DNA from: JANMDU01 sp031375105
Lineage (GTDB): Bacteria > Pseudomonadota > Gammaproteobacteria > Burkholderiales > Burkholderiaceae_C
DNA: 64,000 nucleotides
Assembly (NCBI GenBank): GCA_031375105.1
Contig: JANMHJ010000021.1
Coordinates: 1 to 64,000 of the forward strand
Reading direction: 5' to 3'
Position 1 is the first letter of the stretch, and every line of letters begins with the position of its first letter. The notes beneath the pieces are model-generated. The model made no database searches. It saw only the letters and a program-made list of their open reading frames with translations, and was not told the DNA's origin. The position numbers were made by a program, and so were the translations under genes. Below are positions 8,191 to 15,769 of this stretch, one piece after another.

Positions 8191-9496
8191 TGATTTGATC
8201 GATCAAGGGCCAGAGCAAAGGATGAATATCAAACCACTCGGCACCGTTGCGGTAATTGAGGATCACGCGAGTATCGAATAAACGAGCTAAGGTGCGCAAA
8301 GAATCTCCTCGATCAGCTGCAATGGCGTTATGGCTGCGCGCGATATCTGCTAACAAAGACCATTCGCTTTTGACCGTGAGGCGCTCGGTCTCCCCCCTGT
8401 TTTCGTCGATCACCCGCGCAATGATGTCATCGCTTTCCTTCAATGGCAATCGATCCAATGCAAATTGCGCTTGGCCCACCACACCCGAGACCAATCTTTG
8501 CATGAAGTGACGCAGATCTCCACCGGAGCAGATGATGAGCTTGTCAAGCGCGGCCTCACCGAGTACCTCGGACCATCGGGCGTAACGACGCTCAATCAGA
8601 TCGCGCATTTTCGCCAAGCCTTCCGGGCGCGCTTTGCGGCGCTGCTCGCTAGGGTTGCCATGAAGCATTGGTTTGGCAAACACACGCACCGAGGCTAAAG
8701 CGTGGCAGGTGACAAAGTTGCGGACATCTGCCATGAGCGCTAAATAAGGGGGCACGGAATAGACAACGCTTGCACTTGGAATGCGCAAGCGATCAAAATC
8801 ACCTGCAAATGTTGAGATCACATGCTGAAACATTGCATCTTGATCAGTCCCTGAGACTCCGCGTAAGCGCTCTAAAGAGTCAACCACCACGACAACACGC
8901 TCGCGACCTGTACGCTCACGTATGAATTGCACGATATCGCCAGCGAAATCCTGCACCTTCTTTGTCCACTCTCGCGGTGCAGAAAGTTGATGAATTTTTT
9001 GAGCAACGCTGGCTTGCTGCTCTTTGAGTTTGAGCTTGAGCCCCTGAGCGCTGACTTCAGTAAGCTCAATATCGGTTTCTAACCAGTTCGAAAATCTTGT
9101 CCAGGCATTCGCCTTCAGAAAATCCTCTCTGTAATGGTCATCTGCCCAAGCCGCTAAACCAGCAGTCACCAACAGCAACAGGGTTTCAACAGTCACTTTT
9201 TCAGTTTCTGTGATGAAGTCTAGGCAGTCAAAGCGAATGACCTGAGCGCGCTCGCCCAAAAGAATCGTCTCAAGCCTACGCAACTCCGTGCTCTTGCCGG
9301 TACCCCGCTGGCCCGTGAAATAAAACAAATGGCTGTCCTGCGGTGTGCGTGTCAAGATTTCTTCAGAAAGCGCACTGATCACATCTTCTTCAAGACTGCC
9401 ATGCAAACCCGGCACGTAACGCGGATCTGTAGGCGCAAGTGCCGTTTCCATCTCTACCAAAGCTGCACGAAACTCACGAAGTTGTTGCTTATCCAT
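8165..9496 (-). CDS. P-loop AAA/STAND-like ATPase
   Basis: 443 aa. Walker A is GQRGTGKST at residues 62-70, with preceding YFTG. Walker B is VVVVVDSLE at 201-209. A Lys/Gln-rich helical segment lies between them (about 145-185). The C-terminal region (about 385-435, ending in FDIHPLLWPLI) resembles the winged-helix end of Cdc6/STAND-type ATPases. It is the first gene of a two-gene operon whose second start overlaps this gene's end. The N-terminus mentions a Y-V-P-G-L-H-G segment before the P-loop, common in P-loop NTPases that couple to effectors. Its function is unknown. Confidence 0.82.
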   Translation of the reverse strand: MDKQQLREFRAALVEMETALAPTDPRYVPGLHGSLEEDVISALSEEILTRTPQDSHLFYFTGQRGTGKSTELRRLETILLGERAQVIRFDCLDFITETEKVTVETLLLLVTAGLAAWADDHYREDFLKANAWTRFSNWLETDIELTEVSAQGLKLKLKEQQASVAQKIHQLSAPREWTKKVQDFAGDIVQFIRERTGRERVVVVVDSLERLRGVSGTDQDAMFQHVISTFAGDFDRLRIPSASVVYSVPPYLALMADVRNFVTCHALASVRVFAKPMLHGNPSEQRRKARPEGLAKMRDLIERRYARWSEVLGEAALDKLIICSGGDLRHFMQRLVSGVVGQAQFALDRLPLKESDDIIARVIDENRGETERLTVKSEWSLLADIARSHNAIAADRGDSLRTLARLFDTRVILNYRNGAEWFDIHPLLWPLIDQINEQQASTA

Positions 9497-9573
9497 AATG
9501 TCGATTATCGTTGATCAGCTTGCTCATTTGTGGGTTGACACTTGTGTAGATTTGGTAGTTTCATCGCCATAAG

Positions 9574-9966
9574 CTACAGAATCTGCTGAGTGATTGCAAG
9601 TGCCTCAAACTCCGGGTCTTTGTGCAGCAAAGTCGCCCCCTGCTCCGCAGCGCAAGCTGCAATCCAAGCATCAGCCAAAGACAAGCTGTGTATCGCCTTG
9701 AATTCCGCAGCTTTGGCCAGCAGACTATCGCTGCTGTGCAGCCATTCGATGGGCAAGGCGAGGCATTGCTGGTGCGCGAGTTGGCCGGCCTGTTTGCTTT
9801 CGTCGCGCCATACGCGGTAGAGCACTTCCATGAGGCTCATGAAGCAGCCGTAGCATTTGGCTTTGTCTTGGCTTGCGAGTTGGAGCACTTCGGCCACGCG
9901 CTGCGCGCCGGGTTCGTCGTCTCGCAGGGTGAGCAAGGCGGATGTGTCGAGGAGGAAGCGTTTCAT
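9574..9966 (-). CDS. PIN-domain toxin (VapC-like ribonuclease)
   Basis: 130 aa. PIN fold with the expected acidic residues: Asp in LLDTSAL at the N-terminus, Glu in SLMEVLYR, Asp in SLADAWIAA and Asp in HKDPEFE. VapC-type toxins are Mg-dependent RNases that cleave tRNA or rRNA. The AbrB-type antitoxin gene ends 9 bp upstream, giving a standard antitoxin-toxin operon. It lies beside the AAA/TPR pair in the rearranged stretch. Confidence 0.87.
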   Translation of the reverse strand: MKRFLLDTSALLTLRDDEPGAQRVAEVLQLASQDKAKCYGCFMSLMEVLYRVWRDESKQAGQLAHQQCLALPIEWLHSSDSLLAKAAEFKAIHSLSLADAWIAACAAEQGATLLHKDPEFEALAITQQIL

Positions 9967-9975
9967 TAAGGCTCT

Positions 9976-10200
9976 TTACTCGCGCGCCATGTCTTTTCTG
10001 CGCTCAGCCAAGAGCCGCGCCGTTGTACCACCCTTACCCTGCCCCCGAAAAGCCTCGATCGGGTTGGCACGCACAGGCACGACGCGAATCGCGCCGTCAT
10101 CCAACACCCATTCCAGCCGATCCGCCGGGCTCAGATGGAACTGGTGGCGAATGGAGGCAGGAATCACGGTTTGGCCTCGGGAGGTAATGGTGCTTTGCAT
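9976..10200 (-). CDS. AbrB/MazE-type antitoxin (VapB-like)
   Basis: 74 aa. The N-terminal swapped-hairpin AbrB DNA-binding domain (SRGQTVIPASIRHQF) is followed by a tail containing RLLAERRKD that would bind the toxin. The gene directly precedes the PIN toxin gene. An AT-rich stretch at about 10219-10245 upstream is the likely autoregulated promoter, though no clear operator was picked out. Confidence 0.85.
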   Translation of the reverse strand: MQSTITSRGQTVIPASIRHQFHLSPADRLEWVLDDGAIRVVPVRANPIEAFRGQGKGGTTARLLAERRKDMARE

Positions 10201-10387
10201 AGAGCCTCGCTGATTGAATTACTAAATATTATTTATTGTAATTCAACTCTGCTTTGCTCGCTGCATATTTGCGATCACAACTTCCACTCCGTACTGACTG
10301 TTGGCTCAAATCGCACAGGCGAATCGCGGCAGAGCATTTGCACGGCCTCCATCAAGTTCATCCATTCGACGAAGGGATAATCAAGCC

Positions 10388-10954
10388 ATGACTATCCCCA
10401 CTCCACACTCTTCGGCAACTGACGAAGCACTTGTCCTCCAGCAAACCCGTCTTTGGTTAGAAAAAGCGGTGATCGGGCTGAATCTTTGCCCTTTTGCTAA
10501 AGCCGCTTACGTTAAAAACCAGATTCGCTTGGTCGTGAGCAAGGCGCGTCATGCGGATGATTTTCTCGAAGAGCTGGATCGTGAGCTTGACTTGTTAGTC
10601 GCAACGCCGGCATCCGAGATTGACACCACGCTTCTGATTCATCCGACGCTGTTTGAAGATTTTTTAGATTTCAATGATTTTCTAGAAATCGCTGAAGATG
10701 TGGTCGATGAACATGAGCTGGAAGGCATCGTGCAGTTAGCCAGCTTTCATCCAAAGTTTCAGTTTGAAGGCACCCAGCCTGATGACATCAGCAACTACAC
10801 CAATCGCGCGCCTTTTGCTATCTTGCACTTGCTGCGAGAAGACAGTGTGGAACGAGCCGTGGAAGCCTTCCCGCAGGCCGAAAAGATTTTTGAGACGAAT
10901 ATCTCAACGCTTGAAAAGCTCGGTTTGGCAGGTTGGAAAAGTTTGGGGCTTTAG
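10388..10954 (+). CDS. DUF1415 family protein
   Basis: 188 aa from ATG 10388 (GAAGGGA upstream); an in-frame start at 10301 would add residues not typical of the family. Conserved features include WLEKAVIGLNLCPFAK near the N-terminus, which holds a Cys in an NLCPF motif, and the C-terminal LGLAGWKSL. The family is widespread in proteobacteria and has no established role. It stands alone on the + strand between the toxin-antitoxin pair and the BamE-like lipoprotein. Confidence 0.85.
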   Translation: MTIPTPHSSATDEALVLQQTRLWLEKAVIGLNLCPFAKAAYVKNQIRLVVSKARHADDFLEELDRELDLLVATPASEIDTTLLIHPTLFEDFLDFNDFLEIAEDVVDEHELEGIVQLASFHPKFQFEGTQPDDISNYTNRAPFAILHLLREDSVERAVEAFPQAEKIFETNISTLEKLGLAGWKSLGL

Positions 10955-11063
10955 GCTATAGGTTGTCCGGCGCTGGGTCTGGCATGAGGTCTTCTTTGAC
11001 CTGCCGATGATTAAACTTACACGATGACTTTGGCTCTCGCGCAGTACGTGCTTGAACTCACCA

Positions 11064-11552
11064 TTATTCATCCCTCCGCGTTTCGCATTCAGGCAGCTGG
11101 CCAAGGCCGGATGAGCGAACCGTCTTTTTCTGCGTTAACTCAACCTGAAACCACAGGCAATCGTTGTTTTCATAGCGGTAGTTCCAGACCACGCCGCGCG
11201 CTCGTCCAAGCTCGTAGGTCTCACCAGGCTGTCCTAGCAAGCTACGCACTTCCTCTTGCGTCATGTCCGGGGCTACGCGCAAAAAGTTTTGCTGCGTCAA
11301 CACTTGTTCGGCGCGAACGGCGCGCCCGCCTGCGTCTAAATAAACAAACCAAGTGTGGTGGCCGAAGGGGCCCCTTGGAAATTCCATTACGCTGCCCGAT
11401 GCAAGTTGCCGCACTGTCGATGGCGAACCCATGCGCGCCTCAATGCTCTCGCGCCCCAAGCCAACAATCGGCGTTGGTGGCGCGTAACTGCTACAAGCAG
11501 ACAAGAGCAAAAGGCTGAAGCTTGCAAGATGAGATGAGAGGCGACGATACAT
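11064..11552 (-). CDS. BamE/SmpA-like outer membrane lipoprotein
   Basis: About 162 aa from ATG 11552; a GTG at 11561 is also in frame. The signal peptide ends in a lipobox (LLLLSACS), so the protein is probably lipidated and sent to the outer membrane. Two repeats of the BamE-type fold are suggested: IEARMGSPSTVRQL and EEVRSLLGQPGETYEL, each followed by a Trp/Tyr-rich strand. It resembles SmpA/OmlA-domain proteins generally rather than the BamE of the Bam complex, so a role in outer-membrane assembly is not certain. Confidence 0.75.
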   Translation of the reverse strand: MYRRLSSHLASFSLLLLSACSSYAPPTPIVGLGRESIEARMGSPSTVRQLASGSVMEFPRGPFGHHTWFVYLDAGGRAVRAEQVLTQQNFLRVAPDMTQEEVRSLLGQPGETYELGRARGVVWNYRYENNDCLWFQVELTQKKTVRSSGLGQLPECETRRDE

Positions 11553-11561
11553 TGAGAGCAC

Positions 11562-12067
11562 TTAGAGGTTATTGATAGAGGTTTTTGAAATGAGATCGTT
11601 CCGATCCATTCGCGAAACGGGAGCCGGGATGAGATGGCTTAGCGTTCAGACATCAATCAGTGATCGAACGGGTATGCCCTTTTCGACCAGCATACACTCA
11701 ATTTAGTCGGCCAGCAAATACTGGCGTGCAGGGCGGTGCACGAAGCGCATTTGGCGGCCCAGCTGATTGCCGACGAAAAGCAAGGATGTTGATTTCCATC
11801 GATTTTTGACCGGTCAAACCCAAGATTTTTTATTCTGCGTTGACCCAGTGAATTGAACACTTCTGCGGACACTTACGCGGTGGTAAAGGCAGATTCACAG
11901 GCCATTTGCGCGGCTCAATTAGCGGCGCAGGCTATGCAACTGTCACCTGCGCCATGCCGCCGGAACATCGGGCGGCATGCAATATTGCCCACAAAGCTTG
12001 TAGAGGGGAAAGCGGTGTGGGTGAGTGTGGGCGTTTTTTGTGTGCAGGCCTGCCCGATAATCCTGAC
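11562..12067. other. Gene-poor stretch with an lpd remnant
   Basis: About 500 bp with no convincing gene. The only recognisable content is a short dihydrolipoyl dehydrogenase fragment (11707-11786). The last about 200 bp upstream of arfB are open in the arfB frame, but nothing there resembles a known N-terminal extension. Confidence 0.6.
11707..11786 (+). pseudogene. Short degenerate dihydrolipoyl dehydrogenase fragment
   Basis: Translates to VGQQILACRAVHEAHLAAQL and then IADEKQG, matching lpdA VGQPMLAHKAVHEAHVAAEV and IAGEQQG. It covers only the segment after the second FAD-binding GD motif and has more substitutions than the copy at 6481-7058. It is therefore older, or derives from another paralogue such as the 2-oxoglutarate dehydrogenase E3. 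Confidence 0.75.
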
Positions 12068-12490
12068 ATGACCGAATCCCGCGCCCTTGAACCGATTGAG
12101 ATCCTAGAGAGCGACGTCGAGCTGAGCGCGATTCGTGCGCAGGGCTCGGGTGGGCAAAACGTCAACAAAGTATCTAGCGCGATCCATCTGCGTTTTGATA
12201 TTCCCGCATCATCGTTAGCAGAAGATGTGAAAGACCGCCTAATGGCTCTGCGTGACAGCCGCATCACCCAAGAAGGTGTGCTGATCATCAAAGCGCAGAG
12301 CCACAGCACGCAAGAGATGAACCGCTTAGATGCCTTTGCGCGGCTGCATGAGGTCGTCAACAGCGTGGCACGTGCCCCGCGTGTGCGCCGTGCGACCAAA
12401 CCAAGCTATGGCTCAAAACAGCGCAGGCTTGAAGGCAAAAGCCAACGCTCACAGACCAAGGCGCTTCGAGGGCGAGTCAAGGAGGCTTGA
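12068..12490 (+). CDS. arfB: Ribosome-rescue hydrolase ArfB
   Basis: 140 aa from ATG 12068. It carries the RF1/RF2-like GGQ motif (AQGSGGQNVNKVSSA) that hydrolyses peptidyl-tRNA in the ribosomal P site, and a basic C-terminal tail (RRATKPSYGSKQRR) that would lie in the empty mRNA channel of a stalled ribosome. No codon-recognition domain is present and the length is typical of ArfB (YaeJ/ICT1). It frees ribosomes stalled on mRNAs lacking a stop codon, as a backup to trans-translation. It is a single-gene unit, convergent with guaA. Confidence 0.93.
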   Translation: MTESRALEPIEILESDVELSAIRAQGSGGQNVNKVSSAIHLRFDIPASSLAEDVKDRLMALRDSRITQEGVLIIKAQSHSTQEMNRLDAFARLHEVVNSVARAPRVRRATKPSYGSKQRRLEGKSQRSQTKALRGRVKEA

Positions 12491-12690
12491 AACCAAAAGC
12501 TCTTGCGCTGATGGCGGCGCTAGTGGACGGTCAGCGTGAACTCCCCCACCCATGACTTGGCTAAATCTGAGAGCTACCGATTTGGCGTCCGAAGCGTTGC
12601 ATCATGCTCACACAACAAGGCAATGGGCAGGAATACGAAGGTAGCTCAAGGCGTTGTTTCAGGTGCGCAGCGCAGGATCACGCAAGTCAA

Positions 12691-14364
12691 TCACTCCCAC
12701 TCAATTGTCGCAGGCGGCTTGGAGCTCACATCATAGGTCACGCGGTTAATGCCGCGCACTTCATTAATAATTCTTCCGCTGACTTTCTTAAGCAGCGCGT
12801 AGGGCAACTCTGCCCAGTCGGCGGTCATGAAATCGGAGGTTTGAACGGCGCGCAGGGCAACAACGTAGTCATATGTGCGGCCATCGCCCATGACGCCGAC
12901 GCTCTTGACGGGGAGGAAGACGGTGAAGGCTTGGGAGGTGAGCTCGTACCAGTTTTTACCTGTGGCTTCGTCTTTGAAATTGCGCAGTTCTTCGATGAAG
13001 ATGGCATCCGCCCGTCGCAGCAGATCGGCGTATTCTTTTTTCACTTCACCCAAAATACGCACACCGAGGCCAGGGCCTGGGAAGGGGTGGCGATAGACCA
13101 TGTCATGCGGCAAGCCGAGCGCTACGCCTAGCTCGCGCACTTCGTCTTTGAATAAGTCACGTAGGGGCTCTAAGAGTTTGAGGCCAAGCTGCTCGGGCAG
13201 GCCGCCGACGTTGTGGTGGCTTTTGATAACAACGGCTTTTTTGCTTTTCGCGCCGCCCGATTCAATGACATCGGGGTAAATCGTGCCTTGGGCGAGAAAG
13301 GTCACGCCTTGATTCGCAACTGCTTTTACTCCTGAATTCATAGCACTCTGCGCAGATTCTATGCCGGCTAACTGCCTATTTTGCTTTAATTTTTCAGCCT
13401 CAGACTTGAACACATCGACAAACAAGCCACCGATGATCTTGCGTTTGGCTTCTGGCTCGCTCACGCCGGCGAGCTTGCCTAAGAACAAATCGCTCGCATC
13501 AGAGCGGATCACTTTCAGACCAAATTTGCCTTCAAACATCGCCATCACCAAATCGCCTTCATTTAGGCGCAGCAAACCGTGATCCACAAACACGCAGGTG
13601 AGCTGGTCGCCAATTGCGCGGTGAATCAGCGCGGCGGCCACGGAAGAATCCACGCCGCCCGACAGGCCAAGCAGCACATGCTCATCGCCCACTTGCGCCT
13701 TGATTTTTGCCACAGCCTCTTGGATGTAATCACCCATGATCCAATCTTGCTTGGCACCGCAGATGTTCAGAACGAAGCGCTCCAGCAGCGCCTTGCCTTG
13801 CGTGGTGTGCGTGACCTCGGGGTGGAATTGCACGGCATAGAAGCGCCGCGCTTCATCGGCCATGCCGGCAATCGGGCAGCTCGGCGTGCTCGCCATGAGC
13901 TTGAAGCCTGGGGGCATTTCAACCACGTTATCACCGTGGCTCATCCACACATTCAGCATGCCGTGGCCTTCTGGTGTCGTGAAATCAGCTATGCCATCGA
14001 GCAAGCGTGTGTGGCCCTGTGCACGTACTTCGGCATGGCCGAATTCACGGCCATGTCCGCCTTCTACTTTGCCGCCCAAGGCATCGGCCATGGCATACAT
14101 ACCAAAGCAAATGCCCAGCACAGGAATGCCGAGCTCGAAAACGACCTGCGGCGCGCGCAGCGTGTCGTCTTCCCACAGGCTGGCATGACTGCCCGAGAGA
14201 ATGATGCCCTTGAGCGAGCCGTCTTTCGCATACTCGCGCACCCAATCTTCTGTGACATCACACGGATGCACCTCCGAGAGCACATGCGCTTCGCGCACAC
14301 GGCGAGCAATCAGCTGGGTGACTTGGGAGCCGAAATCGAGAATGAGAATTTTGTCGTGTTGCAT
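12691..14364 (-). CDS. guaA: GMP synthase (glutamine-hydrolysing)
   Basis: 557 aa, longer than the usual about 525. It has an N-terminal class I glutamine amidotransferase (catalytic Cys in GICFGMYA; His/Glu in FHPEV), an ATP-pyrophosphatase P-loop (LSGGVDSSV), and a C-terminal dimerisation domain ending PPATIEWE. It converts XMP to GMP. About 25 extra residues (around 320-345, NRQLAGIESAQSAMNSG and following) lie just before LAQGTIYPDVIES and are encoded by a copy of the dispersed repeat. guaB is upstream on the same strand, separated by kbp and a toxin-antitoxin pair. Confidence 0.96.
   Translation of the reverse strand: MQHDKILILDFGSQVTQLIARRVREAHVLSEVHPCDVTEDWVREYAKDGSLKGIILSGSHASLWEDDTLRAPQVVFELGIPVLGICFGMYAMADALGGKVEGGHGREFGHAEVRAQGHTRLLDGIADFTTPEGHGMLNVWMSHGDNVVEMPPGFKLMASTPSCPIAGMADEARRFYAVQFHPEVTHTTQGKALLERFVLNICGAKQDWIMGDYIQEAVAKIKAQVGDEHVLLGLSGGVDSSVAAALIHRAIGDQLTCVFVDHGLLRLNEGDLVMAMFEGKFGLKVIRSDASDLFLGKLAGVSEPEAKRKIIGGLFVDVFKSEAEKLKQNRQLAGIESAQSAMNSGVKAVANQGVTFLAQGTIYPDVIESGGAKSKKAVVIKSHHNVGGLPEQLGLKLLEPLRDLFKDEVRELGVALGLPHDMVYRHPFPGPGLGVRILGEVKKEYADLLRRADAIFIEELRNFKDEATGKNWYELTSQAFTVFLPVKSVGVMGDGRTYDYVVALRAVQTSDFMTADWAELPYALLKKVSGRIINEVRGINRVTYDVSSKPPATIEWE
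13334..13397 (+). repeat. Dispersed repeat, in-frame copy inside guaA
   Basis: Contains ATAGCACTCTGCGCAGATTC and GCCGGCTAAC. Read on the gene strand it encodes AGIESAQSAMNS, the same frame used in the lpdA copy. It sits in the ATP-pyrophosphatase half of GMP synthase. Confidence 0.85.
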
Positions 14365-14393
14365 GGTTTGATGAGAATAGAATTTAGAACTGG

Positions 14394-14855
14394 TTAACTG
14401 ATTTGTTCGAGCAGCGCTTGAGGTGTGATGATCCGAAAAGGAAGATGTTTGCCGGTGGGATCGTCGAACGTCAGCAAGTCTAAGCCGCCCGAAACGAGAA
14501 CACCTGCTCCCGAGGCCTGCGCCAATTCTAAAAAGAACTGATCTTTGGGATCGCGGCAGATGGGTAAACGAGCGAAACTTGTACCGACGACAGGCTCAAA
14601 AACTTGGACATAAGGGAGATAGTCAGTCAGCAGATCGCGCTGACGCTGCTCTGTTAAACCGAATTTGGAATAGTTCAATACACGCATCAACTCTTCAACA
14701 CTTGCTTTGCTTCCAACGGGCAAGAATTTCTTCGCTTGCCAAAGATGACGCAGCGCCGCGAGTCTGCCTTTTGTGAAAACCAGCGTTGACAGCAGCACAT
14801 TGGTGTCGAGCACTGCTCGCAATAAATGAGGTGATGTCAAAATGAACGCGCCCAT
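14394..14855 (-). CDS. PIN-family putative toxin (COG1569 type)
   Basis: 153 aa. The PIN signature is VLDTNVLLSTL at the N-terminus, then Glu in VEELMRVL, and CRDPKDQFFLELA near the middle, typical of the PIN_3 branch annotated as putative toxin components. The start overlaps the end of the AbrB-type gene by 19 bp. RNase activity is inferred from the family. The pair sits between kbp and guaA, interrupting what is often a guaB-guaA neighbourhood. Confidence 0.85.
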   Translation of the reverse strand: MGAFILTSPHLLRAVLDTNVLLSTLVFTKGRLAALRHLWQAKKFLPVGSKASVEELMRVLNYSKFGLTEQRQRDLLTDYLPYVQVFEPVVGTSFARLPICRDPKDQFFLELAQASGAGVLVSGGLDLLTFDDPTGKHLPFRIITPQALLEQIS

Positions 14856-15079
14856 TTGACAGCGTCGGCAATGTCTTGCTCCGTGATGCCAAGCTCCTCC
14901 AGCTTGAGACGAACCTTGTCTGCCTCGGAATGCTGCGCCTGCGTTGGAAGCATGCGAACTGGCGTGAGCATAATGCGATCATTCACCGCTTCAACTTCAA
15001 AATATTGACTTGGCGAGATTTGTGCCATCACTGCTTTGGGCAAGGTGATTTGGTTTTTGGAGGTGACTTTGGCGAGCAT
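14837..15079 (-). CDS. AbrB-type antitoxin
   Basis: 80 aa. The N-terminal swapped-hairpin domain (VTSKNQITLPKAVM) is followed by a C-terminal toxin-binding tail (ELGITEQDIADAVKWAR). AAGGAAAT precedes the ATG as ribosome binding site, and a perfect 8-bp inverted repeat just upstream (15091-15111) is a likely autoregulatory operator. Confidence 0.85.
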   Translation of the reverse strand: MLAKVTSKNQITLPKAVMAQISPSQYFEVEAVNDRIMLTPVRMLPTQAQHSEADKVRLKLEELGITEQDIADAVKWARSF

Positions 15080-15090
15080 GGGATTTCCTT

Positions 15091-15111
15091 AAAGTAAGAA
15101 TTCCTTACTTT
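15091..15111 (-). promoter_or_regulatory. Palindromic operator ahead of the AbrB antitoxin
   Basis: AAAGTAAG and its complement CTTACTTT around AATTC, 12 bp before the antitoxin start. A third half-site (GTAAG) lies at about 15119. Toxin-antitoxin operons of this type are usually repressed by the antitoxin binding such palindromes; the assignment is inferred from position. Confidence 0.6.
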
Positions 15112-15155
15112 CTTGATTGTAAGGAAAATCTCAATCATTTGCTGGCGTAAAAATG

Positions 15156-15183
15156 AAAAAAGCGGCCTCGCAGCCGCTTTTTT
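15156..15183 (-). terminator. Terminator after kbp
   Basis: Stem AAAAAAGCGGC / GCCGCTTTTTT around CTCGCA, lying 16 bp beyond the kbp stop on the minus strand. It separates kbp from the toxin-antitoxin promoter. Confidence 0.8.
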
Positions 15184-15198
15184 CGAACGCAAGAAAAA

Positions 15199-15699
15199 TC
15201 AAGCCAGCGCTGGAATGATCAGATTCTGGCCAGGATAAATCTTATCCGGATGGCTGAGCATCGGTTTGTTGGCTTCAAAGATCACGGGATATTTGTTCGC
15301 ATCGCCATAAAAATGCTTGGCGATTTTTGAGAGGTTGTCGCCGCTGACCACCATATGGTATTGGCAGGCAGGCGCATCGGGCTCGTCGCACGTCATTTCG
15401 TCAGACACACCGGCCACGCCATGGACGTTGCCGCAACAGACGATGATCTTTTCTCGAACCTCTTGCGTGGCCACCAACCCGCTTACGGTGATGATCTGGT
15501 CCGCCCCATTGAAGGCGATCACAAGATCATCGGCGGGCAGGTCTTGCGTGCGGATGTAATCTTTGATGGCTGTCGATGCAGCATCATTGGCAGCAGCCGC
15601 TTTTTCTTCGTTGCTTGGTTCGGCCACAGCAGCGGCCACTTCAGGCTTGCTGCCAAACAGCTTTTGACCCGCTTCTTTAAAAAATGAAATGATGCCCAT
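15199..15699 (-). CDS. kbp: BON-LysM protein, potassium-binding Kbp type
   Basis: 166 aa. A BON domain (about 45-105) precedes a C-terminal LysM domain (YHMVVSGDNLSKIAKHFYGDANKYPVIFEAN, about 113-160). The two-domain order and length match E. coli Kbp (YgaU), a K+-binding cytoplasmic protein; it has no signal peptide. An extra Ala-rich segment separates the amphipathic N-terminus from BON. It lies 70 bp after guaB on the same strand with its own terminator, so it may be co-transcribed with guaB. Confidence 0.85.
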   Translation of the reverse strand: MGIISFFKEAGQKLFGSKPEVAAAVAEPSNEEKAAAANDAASTAIKDYIRTQDLPADDLVIAFNGADQIITVSGLVATQEVREKIIVCCGNVHGVAGVSDEMTCDEPDAPACQYHMVVSGDNLSKIAKHFYGDANKYPVIFEANKPMLSHPDKIYPGQNLIIPALA

Positions 15700-15769
15700 G
15701 ATGCGCTCCTCAGATAGGTTGATAAGAAGCTCTGTTGTACATCAAAAGCATGACGAAACAGAGAAAAAA

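Noticed and set aside
8190..8212. TTGATCGATCAA as an Fnr/Crp-type site
   Set aside because: The half-sites are separated by only 2 bp instead of 4-6, and the motif lies inside the coding end of the ATPase gene.
9574..9600. Sequence TACAGAATCTGC at the PIN toxin 3' end as another repeat copy
   Set aside because: Only about a dozen bases match and the flanks do not align with the repeat consensus.
13579..14397. Long open frame antisense to guaA
   Set aside because: His/Ala/Arg-rich shadow of a clear essential gene on the opposite strand.
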